Shown piece after piece: positions 1 to 6,162 of a stretch of 15,777 bases of DNA; position 1 is the stretch's first letter; each line of letters begins with the position of its first letter. The translations under genes and the position numbers were made by a program. The DNA is taken from positions 1 through 15,777 of the forward strand of contig VGDN01000005.1 of NCBI GenBank assembly GCA_016869695.1. Reading direction: 5' to 3'. Origin of the DNA: Alphaproteobacteria bacterium (lineage in GTDB: Bacteria; Pseudomonadota; Alphaproteobacteria; Rickettsiales; UBA1997). The notes beneath the pieces are model-generated. The model had not been told where the DNA came from. It saw only the letters and a list, made by a program, of their open reading frames with translations, and ran no database searches.

Positions 1-359
1 CCTGCACAAGCGCCAATGGCCTGGAAGAAACGGAAGATGATCATCTGCTCAATGCTGTTGCTGTAAAAGCAGCCAATCGTCGCAGCGATAAAAATCACCA
101 ATCCACAAAATAGCGGCGGCTTCTTGCCGAAGCGGTCGATGATTGGTCCATAAGAAATCTGTCCGATGGTGATACCGATAAAATAACTGGTGAGCGAGAG
201 CTGCGTCTGAGAAGCGGTTATCCGAAAATCGGCGGCGATTGCACTGAAGGCGGGAAGATAGATATCGATGGTTAGAGGCCCAATGGCAATGATACCTCCA
301 AGGACAAGGAGCAGCATTATGAAGTCCCGTTTGGTTTGGAACCGTGGCCGTAATGTCAT
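1..359 (-). CDS. Bcr/CflA-family MFS drug efflux transporter, 3' part beyond window
   Basis: This is the N-terminal 119 residues of a major facilitator superfamily transporter, a proton-driven inner-membrane exporter. The start is the ATG at 357-359. A basic N-terminus is followed by a first membrane helix (about residues 14-30), then the Bcr/CflA signature at the end of helix 1 (IDIYLPAF). Further on are the helix 2 and loop sequence GQISYGPIIDRFGKKPP, which matches the MFS motif A region, and then a third hydrophobic stretch. Bcr/CflA members export compounds such as bicyclomycin, chloramphenicol or sulfonamides; the substrate cannot be read from this fragment. Its ATG shares one base with the hslU stop codon (TGATG), so it is probably translated by re-initiation after hslU, an unusual partner for a protease gene. 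The rest of the gene lies left of the window. Confidence 0.88.
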   Translation of the reverse strand, partial: MTLRPRFQTKRDFIMLLLVLGGIIAIGPLTIDIYLPAFSAIAADFRITASQTQLSLTSYFIGITIGQISYGPIIDRFGKKPPLFCGLVIFIAATIGCFYSNSIEQMIIFRFFQAIGACA

Positions 360-1702
360 CAGAGAATGAACTTAGAGAGATCTGTTTTACCTTGGGCGAG
401 GTCGCCAAGATGGGAGTTAGTATAGGCAGCATCAATCAAAACCTTACTGCCATTTTTCATTTCACTCGCCGCGAAACTTACTTCTTCGAGAATTTTTTCG
501 AGCATAGTGTGTAGCCTACGCGCACCAATATTCTCAACTTCACCATTAACACGATGAGCAATGCGGGCGATTTCTTTAATACCGTCCTCAGTGAAGTTTA
601 GTTTTACTTTTTCCACTGCGATCAAAGCGGTGTATTGCTTTATCAGGCTTGCTTCCGGCTCGGTTAGAATACGCACTAGATCATCTTCTGTAAGCGGATT
701 AAGCTGCACACGAATCGGAAAACGCCCTTGTAGTTCCGGCAAGAGATCAGCCGGCTTCGCCACGTGAAAAGCACCAGAGGCAATAAAGAGAATGTGGTCA
801 GTTTTGATGATGCCATATTTGGTAGAGATGGCAGTTCCTTCAACAAGTGGTAGTAGGTCGCGCTGCACACCTTCGCGCGAAACATCAGCGCCTTTGACAT
901 TGCCCCGCGCGCAGATTTTGTCGATCTCATCGATGAAAACGATGCCGTCATTTTCCACCGATTTCATTGCCTTCTTTATCACATTATCCTTATCGATCAT
1001 TTTTTCTGACTCCTCATCGATCAGCAATTTTATGGCATCAGCAACGGTCGCGCGCATTTTTCTGGTACGCTCTCCACCCATCGCTTTGCCAAGCATTTCG
1101 GTGATGTTGATCATGCCGACTTGACCGCCAGGTATGTCGAAGTTGGAGGCGAAAGAGTTACTGGTGTCAGCGATATCGATCTCGATTTCCTTATCATCAA
1201 GCTGCCCCGCCTCAAACATCCGCGTGAATTTTTCGCGCGTTTCGTCAAGAGCATTTTCTCCGACCAAGGCTTTGATGACACGCTTCTTCGCATGCTGCTC
1301 AGCCTTTTCCTGCACCTCTTTTTTCATCTCGCTTTTGATGTGCTTGATCGCCACCTCAACCAAGTCGCGGATGATCGAATCAACATCACGACCGACATAT
1401 CCGACCTCGGTAAACTTCGTGGCCTCAACCTTGATGAATGGTGCATTGGCAAGCTTTGCCAACCGACGTGCCACTTCCGTTTTGCCGCAACCAGTCGGCC
1501 CGACCATCAAAATATTTTTTGGTACGATTTCCTCGCGCAGCGGTGATTCGACTAGCTTACGGCGATAACGATTACGCAGCGCAATCGCCACTGCCTTCTT
1601 GGCATCTTGCTGTCCAACGATGTAACGATTGAGCTCATCAACGATTTGCTTAGGCGTGAGATTAGGCGCTTCGGTGAAGAGAGGATTGCTTTGTTTTGTC
1701 AT
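359..1702 (-). CDS. hslU: ATP-dependent protease ATPase subunit HslU (ClpY)
   Basis: HslU is the hexameric AAA+ unfoldase that feeds substrates into the HslV peptidase in the cytoplasm. The 447 residues match the usual length (about 435-445). Visible marks are the N-terminal '[16 protein letters not shown]' region, Walker A GPTGCGKT (68-75), the pore loop GYVG (101-104), an acidic I-domain (about 120-225), Walker B FIDEIDK near residue 257, the sensor and Arg region [13 protein letters not shown], and the C-terminal tail SKFIL. That tail resembles the family's SRFIL ending, which inserts into HslV. The hslV gene normally sits directly upstream, but here the upstream neighbour is engB, with a palindromic element between them. 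HslV must therefore be encoded elsewhere or be absent. No clear Shine-Dalgarno precedes the ATG. The 3' end overlaps the Bcr/CflA transporter start by one base. Confidence 0.97.
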   Translation of the reverse strand: MTKQSNPLFTEAPNLTPKQIVDELNRYIVGQQDAKKAVAIALRNRYRRKLVESPLREEIVPKNILMVGPTGCGKTEVARRLAKLANAPFIKVEATKFTEVGYVGRDVDSIIRDLVEVAIKHIKSEMKKEVQEKAEQHAKKRVIKALVGENALDETREKFTRMFEAGQLDDKEIEIDIADTSNSFASNFDIPGGQVGMINITEMLGKAMGGERTRKMRATVADAIKLLIDEESEKMIDKDNVIKKAMKSVENDGIVFIDEIDKICARGNVKGADVSREGVQRDLLPLVEGTAISTKYGIIKTDHILFIASGAFHVAKPADLLPELQGRFPIRVQLNPLTEDDLVRILTEPEASLIKQYTALIAVEKVKLNFTEDGIKEIARIAHRVNGEVENIGARRLHTMLEKILEEVSFAASEMKNGSKVLIDAAYTNSHLGDLAQGKTDLSKFIL

Positions 1703-1803
1703 TTGAAGAGTTCTTGGAAGGAGCGTTGTATGTAGCGCTGTTAAGCAGGATTACTAGGGCGATGACAATCAGACTGGTCAAAAAAATTACCAAAAAAATT
1801 TTC

Positions 1804-1988
1804 ACAGGACTTACACAAAACCTAACTTTTGCTTTGAAATTTCGTCGGTTTTTTCTGGCTGCGGTGCGCACCTATGTTTGAATAGGCTTACGCTCCTTTT
1901 ATTTTGTGCTGCTACGCAGACACGGGCGCTCCTCACCATAAAAGAACCTAGAAATTTCTTTGCAAAAGCGGTTTTACGTAAGTCCTGT
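1804..1988. repeat. 185-bp imperfect palindromic element (MITE-like) between engB and hslU
   Basis: Left end ACAGGACTTAC (1804-1814) and right end GTAAGTCCTGT (1978-1988) are perfect inverted repeats of 11 bp. The symmetry continues inward with few mismatches: AAAACC, CTTTTGC, GAAATTTC and GGTT blocks recur in reverse complement for at least 55 bp per arm. TTC flanks both ends and could be a 3-bp target duplication, though three bases are weak evidence. The right end directly abuts the engB stop codon (TGA, 1990-1992). A half copy of the same terminus occurs at 15051-15077, which supports a dispersed repeat. No transposase is encoded. The RNA would form a long stem-loop on either strand and may act on the engB-hslU transcript. 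Confidence 0.75.
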
Positions 1989-1989
1989 T

Positions 1990-2628
1990 TCACACCGTCT
2001 CGAGAATTTTTACTATTTCATCTTGTAACTCGAAAATGCCAAAGCCTTTGGAGCTGCTGGTTTCAAGGATTTGTGGATGTATCGCTGGCCATTTTTTCAT
2101 CTCCACAGAAATTTTATTCGCCGTCTTTTTCAGCTCTTCACGCGAGATTTTGTCTGACTTGGTGAGCACAATCTGAAACGAAACGGCAAGAGTGTTGAAG
2201 ATGTTGATCATCTCACGATCCCCCTCTTTCAAACCTTTGATTGGATCGATCAGCAAAAAAACTCGCCGCAGATTTGGACGCCGGGTGAGATATTCGAAAC
2301 TAGCTTTCTGCCAATGCGAGATGTCCTTATCACGAGCTTTGGCAAAGCCGTAGCCCGGCATATCAACCAAAATAAAACCATCTGCAAAACCAGAGACGCG
2401 GAAAAAATTTAACTGGCGAGTGCGGCCAGGGGTTGAGGAAACAATCGCAATTTTTTTGCTAAGCAGAGCATTGATCAAGCTAGATTTTCCAACATTCGAC
2501 GCCCCGACAAAAGCGATTTCAGGAAAATGATTTTTGGGAATTTGCGAGAAGTTGTGAGCGCCAAAAAGAAATTCGACTTCACCCACGGAATTTTTTTTAA
2601 AAATTTTTTTCGCTTCGAGTTTTCTCAT
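1990..2628 (-). CDS. engB: Ribosome biogenesis GTPase EngB (YsxC/YihA)
   Basis: EngB is a small TRAFAC-class GTPase needed for assembly of the large ribosomal subunit. The 212 residues fit the family (about 195-220). The G motifs are in order: G1 GASNVGKSS (42-50), the G2 region with STPGRTRQLNFF (about 64-75), G3 DMPGYG (89-94), G4 TKSD (about 156-159) and a G5-like SSS near 190. The start is the ATG at 2626-2628, which overlaps the stop codon of the upstream DUF374 gene as ATGA, so translation is coupled. The stop codon is immediately followed by the palindromic element. It belongs to a tightly packed minus-strand operon running from nrdR through the UDG and DUF374 genes. Nothing looks broken. 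Confidence 0.97.
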   Translation of the reverse strand: MRKLEAKKIFKKNSVGEVEFLFGAHNFSQIPKNHFPEIAFVGASNVGKSSLINALLSKKIAIVSSTPGRTRQLNFFRVSGFADGFILVDMPGYGFAKARDKDISHWQKASFEYLTRRPNLRRVFLLIDPIKGLKEGDREMINIFNTLAVSFQIVLTKSDKISREELKKTANKISVEMKKWPAIHPQILETSSSKGFGIFELQDEIVKILETV

Positions 2629-3491
2629 CTCAAACCCACCTCATCGTTGCGAGAGCTACAGCGTGAAGCAATCCGCTTACAAATTAAAATTAGATTGCTT
2701 CGTCGGGCTTTACCCTCCTCGCAATGACGATTTGCGAGAGAATCAGCCTTTTGCTGCACCAGATTCATCCTTTCTGCAATCACATTTTTTAACTCTTCCA
2801 TCTCCTGCATATCCGCATTACGCGCGACCAGGAATGGTTTTTCGTTGAAATAAAAACATAGGGTTGAGAAGGGTAGCGGGATTTTAAACTTGTCCCAAGT
2901 ATTGATTTGCTTGAAGCACGAACAGGAGTAGGAGATTGGCAAAATGCCTGCGCCAGAGATGCGCGCGATATTGATAATCTCGCCGTTAATTTTTTGATTC
3001 GGTCCGCGCGGCCCGTCGGGCGTTACTCCAAACGAGAAGCCTTTTTTCAAACCATCGAAGATTCTTTTGAAGCTACCAACATCAATACCGCGTGAAGATT
3101 TCCGGCCATCCTTGGACGATCCATAAATCGAAATCAGCCCAAACTTCTCCATGATTTTGCCGACGAAGCGGCCATCGCCGTGGCGCGAGGCTAGGGTCAT
3201 AAAATTATAATCAGGAGAGATTTTCTTTGGCTGCCTAGTAATAAAAGGGATCATCATCAGACGATTATGCCAGAAGGATAAGATGATTGGAGACTTACTC
3301 TTTGTAGCTGTAAGCAAAGTGTCGTAATTCACAAAAATCTTCTTACTGCTCACATAAACCAGCCACATGTAAGCAAGAAAAAGCCCGCAGATCAGCTCTT
3401 GGACTAGCCAAGAATAAGCAACTTTGCGCAACAGTTTTCTGGCGAATGTTTTAATGTCATACCACTCAATCTCTCTCCAAAGTTTCTTCAT
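2625..3491 (-). CDS. DUF374 lysophospholipid acyltransferase-like protein with repeat-derived C-terminus
   Basis: This 288-residue protein belongs to the DUF374 branch of the LPLAT acyltransferase superfamily. These are inner-membrane enzymes thought to acylate lipid or lipid A precursors; the substrate is not known from sequence. A hydrophobic segment (about 33-48) is followed by the acceptor-site motif SFWHNRL (His75), the loop ASRHGDGRF (101-109) and TPDGPRGPNQ (157-166), all typical of the family. The family domain ends near residue 253 with a 'MNLVQQKADSLA' helix. The remaining 35 residues (including HCEEGKARRSNL and SRNDEV) are translated from a palindromic repeat at 2641-2730 and have no acyltransferase character. 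The ATG at 3489-3491 overlaps the UDG stop as ATGA, and its own stop overlaps engB as ATGA. Confidence 0.88.
   Translation of the reverse strand: MKKLWREIEWYDIKTFARKLLRKVAYSWLVQELICGLFLAYMWLVYVSSKKIFVNYDTLLTATKSKSPIILSFWHNRLMMIPFITRQPKKISPDYNFMTLASRHGDGRFVGKIMEKFGLISIYGSSKDGRKSSRGIDVGSFKRIFDGLKKGFSFGVTPDGPRGPNQKINGEIINIARISGAGILPISYSCSCFKQINTWDKFKIPLPFSTLCFYFNEKPFLVARNADMQEMEELKNVIAERMNLVQQKADSLANRHCEEGKARRSNLILICKRIASRCSSRNDEVGLR
2641..2730. repeat. Palindromic repeat (TCATTGCGAG...GAAGCAAT type) inside the DUF374 gene
   Basis: Both ends carry the same outward-facing sequence: TCATCGTTGCGAG from 2641 on the plus strand, and TCGTCATTGCGAG read from 2730 on the minus strand. Each arm ends inward with GAAGCAAT, leaving a short A/T-rich centre (about 2676-2693). 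This sequence type is a widespread dispersed palindrome in Rickettsiales and some other bacteria (from memory, not searched). Here it lies in frame within the 3' end of the DUF374 gene and encodes about residues 254-284. It leaves the ATGA junction with engB intact. Confidence 0.8.
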
Positions 3492-4438
3492 TTCAGAAAC
3501 TCCTCAAGAGCAAGCATATCCTGCCACGCGACCTTCTTCTTACCGGGCTGACGCAGGAGGTAGGATGGGTGAAAAATCGTAAAAGTTTTAATCGTCCGTG
3601 CCAAAAATTTTGGCGAGAAATCCATAAACTGACCACGGATTTTGCTTACCGGCTCAACTATGCCAAGCAGCGCCGTCATTGCTGTCGCTCCCACTAACAC
3701 CAAAATTTCCGGATTGATGAGTTGGATGTGACGCTCAACAAAAGGCCGGCAAATCGCCAGCTCCTCATCAGTCGGACGACGATTGCCCGGCGGCCGCCAG
3801 AAGATCACGTTGGAGATATAAAAATTTTCCTGCCGCGTGAGATTTATGGATCGCAACATCTCGTCGAGTAATTGGCCGGAATCGCCACAAAATGGAACGC
3901 CTTGCAAATCTTCATGATTACCTGGTGCTTCACCAATTACCATGACGCGCGAGTTAGGATTGCCGTCAGCAAAGACAGTGTTGGTTGCCATCTTTTTTAG
4001 ATTGCAGCCGTCAAAATTTTTTACCGCCTCGCGCAATGCATCGATATTTTTTGCCGCCTGCGCTGCCTTCCGCGCCTGCGCAACAATGTCGTTAAGTGGC
4101 TGGAATTTTTCTGTCATCACCGTTCTTTGTGCTAAGGTTGAGATGGCCTGATTGGTTGAAAATTGTGGCTTGAGAACTCTTCCCCAATCTCTATCTACGA
4201 CGGCCGTAAATGGTGGATTTACTGCGCTCCGCTGTGCACATATGTCTAATACGCTGCGCTGCGGCGCTTGCAAATCCACCATTTCCGACTCGTCACAGCG
4301 AGATTTGGGACGGGTTCTGAGGAAGTATTCAGCGGTTTCTTTTGCTGGCTGTTTTTGCGTAAAATGATTCTGCGGCTTCTCAGAAATCACCTCGGCCAAA
4401 TCATTGTCGATATAAAACTGGAGAGCGTCTTTACTCAC
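3488..4438 (-). CDS. Family 4-type uracil-DNA glycosylase with an in-frame palindromic insertion
   Basis: This enzyme removes uracil from DNA at the start of base excision repair. The catalytic domain (about 144-316) shows motif 1 GEAPGNHEDLQGVPF (169-183), the segment NVIFWRPPGNRRPT (210-223) and the C-terminal motif HPSYLLR (290-296). Classical family 4 enzymes carry four Fe-S cysteines. Here only Cys145 (DGCNL) and Cys230 (AICRPF) are in the expected places, and the third position reads W in FWRPPGNR, as I recall for related alphaproteobacterial proteins. The GTG start (4436-4438) overlaps the nrdR stop as GTGA. The N-terminal linker is lengthened by about 49 residues (41-89) encoded by a palindromic element. 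The stop overlaps the DUF374 start as ATGA. Confidence 0.9.
   Translation of the reverse strand: MSKDALQFYIDNDLAEVISEKPQNHFTQKQPAKETAEYFLRTRPKSRCDESEMVDLQAPQRSVLDICAQRSAVNPPFTAVVDRDWGRVLKPQFSTNQAISTLAQRTVMTEKFQPLNDIVAQARKAAQAAKNIDALREAVKNFDGCNLKKMATNTVFADGNPNSRVMVIGEAPGNHEDLQGVPFCGDSGQLLDEMLRSINLTRQENFYISNVIFWRPPGNRRPTDEELAICRPFVERHIQLINPEILVLVGATAMTALLGIVEPVSKIRGQFMDFSPKFLARTIKTFTIFHPSYLLRQPGKKKVAWQDMLALEEFLK
4173..4318. repeat. 146-bp palindromic element inserted in frame in the UDG gene (RPE-like)
   Basis: The core is a perfect 13-bp inverted repeat, AAATGGTGGATTT (4208-4220) and AAATCCACCATTT (4272-4284), separated by 51 bp. Inside it GC-rich arms (GCGCTCCGC and GCGGCGC) pair imperfectly. 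Outside it the symmetry continues imperfectly through ACGAC/GTCGT-like and AATCTC/GAGATT blocks to AGAAC (4173-4177) and GTTCT (4314-4318). Read on the minus strand it is fully open in the UDG frame and encodes residues about 41-89. Size, symmetry, and placement in a flexible linker of a conserved gene resemble Rickettsia palindromic elements, but I cannot assign it to a named RPE family. Confidence 0.82.
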
Positions 4439-4887
4439 TGCTTCACCACCTGTTTAATGAATTTTTGGAAATCCTCCGGCCGCTCGAAATTTTTGTAAAC
4501 CGAAGCAAAGCGCACGAAGGCAACCTTGTCTAGCCTCTCCAGAGCCGTCATCACCAACTCACCAATTTTTGCCGAAGGAATTTCGGTTTCGTTTTCTACC
4601 TCAAGCTGACGAACAATATTATTCACCAACTTCTCAACTTGTAGCTCAGCAACAGGCCGCTTGCGCACCGCCATCTCGATTGATTTCTTCAACTTCTCCG
4701 GATCAAAAATTTTTTTCTCACCGTTCTTTTTGATGACCAAAATCTCGCGCAACTGTACGCGCTCATAGGTTGTAAAACGTGAATCGCAGGCAGTGCAATA
4801 ACGCCTACGCTTGATGGCCTCGCCATCATCCGAAATCCGGCTGTCTTTAACTTGTGTTTCGATATTACCGCAAAAGGGGCAGCGCAT
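4435..4887 (-). CDS. nrdR: Transcriptional repressor NrdR
   Basis: NrdR senses ATP/dATP and represses ribonucleotide reductase genes by binding NrdR boxes. The 150 residues match the family. The N-terminal zinc ribbon has Cys3, Cys6, Cys31 and Cys34 (CPFC and CTAC), followed by the conserved SRFTTYER. The rest is the ATP-cone domain (about 46-136), beginning VIKKNGEKKIFDPEKL. The start ATG is at 4885-4887, 19 bp after the rmuC stop, and the stop overlaps the UDG GTG start. No nrd gene or obvious NrdR box is in the window, so its targets lie elsewhere. Confidence 0.97.
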   Translation of the reverse strand: MRCPFCGNIETQVKDSRISDDGEAIKRRRYCTACDSRFTTYERVQLREILVIKKNGEKKIFDPEKLKKSIEMAVRKRPVAELQVEKLVNNIVRQLEVENETEIPSAKIGELVMTALERLDKVAFVRFASVYKNFERPEDFQKFIKQVVKQ

Positions 4888-4906
4888 ATTTTTTTAGTCA
4901 GTAGTT

Positions 4907-6079
4907 TTATTGAGATTCATCCACCTCCACAACTTCCAAGAATTTTACCTCTCCCGATTTCTTCCCGGCAATCCCCAACTCGGAAATATTTTTACTCAAA
5001 CTCGTCGTGCGGTTGAGATTCTTGGCAAGCTTGTTATAGCCCACCAAAGCGCGATTTATCAGTCTTCCTAGCTCTCCCGACTCTTTAACAATTACCACAA
5101 AACTATCGAGCAGCTTGCCAATTTCAACCTTCAGCAGCTCGATATTTTTCTGCTGCTTCACGCGATCGACCACAAATTTTACGTTCGATAAAAGATGAAT
5201 CAGTGCCACCGGCGTGGCCACGATTATTCCGGCCTCAAAGGCTCTTTGTTCGAAATCACGGTCGGCTTTTTTCAGCACTTCAAGCATCTGCTCAGTCTGC
5301 AAAAACATCACCGATATAATGCGATAATCAGACGGGTTTTGCGCATGCAAATGCTCGAATAAGAAACTGGCATAATCCTTGCGCCGCAAGTCTTCGATAT
5401 GGCGACGAAACATGGTTCTTAACTTACCCAAAATCTCCTTCTCCTCACCCTCACCTTCACTTTCAGCAAGCTCAAAAAAATGCGCTGAAGATTTGCTGTC
5501 GACTACGGCGATTTGGTTATCAGGCAAAAATAAAATTGCATCAGGACGTTTTGCTTCCGCGCCAAAATCCGAACCGAAATGCGACTGCAAAATATAATCA
5601 CCAACCGAATTAAATGACTCGCGCTCCAACAGTCCCGAGGCTTTCAAAATATTTTCCAAAGTGATCTCAGAGGTACGACCTGCTCCACCAGGGGTGAGTA
5701 ATGCGGCTTTTATTTTGTTAGTTTCATCGCTCGATTTTTTTACCTCTTCATCCAACGCCTTCAGCTTGGTAGTGACGTTCTCGAAGATCTGATTTTGCTG
5801 CGCGCTATTCTTCTTGGTGATCTCGTCAGCGATTTGGAAAAGCACTAACTCCTTCTCCTTCTGCCAGTTTTGCTTCTCCTGCGCTAGCCTCTGCTGGTCT
5901 TGCTTCAGCAGCTCATTTTCTTTTTCAAAACCCAAGACTTTTTGCTGCAGATTTTCTTTTTCGCTGCGAAGCAAGTTTACCTCCTCCTCCACACGACCAA
6001 GCCGACCAAGTGTCGCTGAGGATTTATAGAGGAAGAAGAAGCAAACAAGGAGACTTACCGAGAGTAAGATGACCAACAT
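4907..6079 (-). CDS. rmuC: DNA recombination protein RmuC
   Basis: RmuC proteins are membrane-anchored with a predicted nuclease-like fold and limit recombination at inverted repeats. The 390 residues show an N-terminal membrane anchor (about 2-17, LVILLSVSLLVCFFFLY), a long Glu/Gln/Lys-rich coiled coil (about 25-125), and the RmuC domain (about 140-360). In that domain KRPDAILFLPDNQIAVVDSKSS lies near 181-202, with its PD...(D)xK nuclease-like pattern. The ATG at 6077-6079 lies just outside the heptamer-repeat region shared with lon and has no clear Shine-Dalgarno. It is divergent from lon and heads the minus-strand run with nrdR 19 bp downstream. A protein linked to recombination at inverted repeats beside several palindromic elements is suggestive but may be coincidence. 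Confidence 0.95.
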   Translation of the reverse strand: MLVILLSVSLLVCFFFLYKSSATLGRLGRVEEEVNLLRSEKENLQQKVLGFEKENELLKQDQQRLAQEKQNWQKEKELVLFQIADEITKKNSAQQNQIFENVTTKLKALDEEVKKSSDETNKIKAALLTPGGAGRTSEITLENILKASGLLERESFNSVGDYILQSHFGSDFGAEAKRPDAILFLPDNQIAVVDSKSSAHFFELAESEGEGEEKEILGKLRTMFRRHIEDLRRKDYASFLFEHLHAQNPSDYRIISVMFLQTEQMLEVLKKADRDFEQRAFEAGIIVATPVALIHLLSNVKFVVDRVKQQKNIELLKVEIGKLLDSFVVIVKESGELGRLINRALVGYNKLAKNLNRTTSLSKNISELGIAGKKSGEVKFLEVVEVDESQ

Positions 6080-6084
6080 CTAGG

Positions 6085-6162
6085 ATTTTTGATTTTTGAT
6101 TTTTGATTCTTGATTTTGGAGATACACAACAAATCTAGAATCAAAAATCAAAAATCAAAAAT
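6085..6162. repeat. 26-bp perfect A/T inverted repeat made of heptamers, covering the lon start
   Basis: The left arm (6085-6110) is ATTTTTG heptamers ending in ATTCT. The right arm (6137-6162) is its exact reverse complement, AATCAAA-type heptamers that run into the AT of the lon ATG (6161-6163). The 26-nt spacer contains GGAG at 6118-6121. In a transcript starting upstream of 6085 this would be a long, almost pure A-U hairpin that hides the start codon. On the other strand it would lie in the rmuC leader. It could be a regulatory RNA structure, a slippage-generated repeat, or the remains of a palindromic insertion. Confidence 0.8.

Noticed and set aside
49..435. 128-codon minus-strand ORF over the Bcr/CflA and hslU junction
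   Set aside because: It is out of frame with both real genes; the transporter frame begins at 359 and shows the MFS signature.
1662..1805. GTG-started minus-strand ORF of 47 codons with a hydrophobic stretch before hslU
   Set aside because: It overlaps the hslU start by 41 bp, has no ribosome binding site, and its hydrophobic part comes from T-rich DNA next to the palindromic element. A small membrane protein is not excluded.
1811..1993. 60-codon minus-strand ORF between engB and hslU
   Set aside because: It lies almost wholly inside the palindromic element and shows no protein family features.
6110..6160. TTG start for lon adding 17 residues
   Set aside because: The extra residues are encoded by the heptamer repeat and spacer and do not resemble Lon; family alignment from memory begins near the ATG at 6161. 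The GGAG lies inside the extension and would not serve the TTG.
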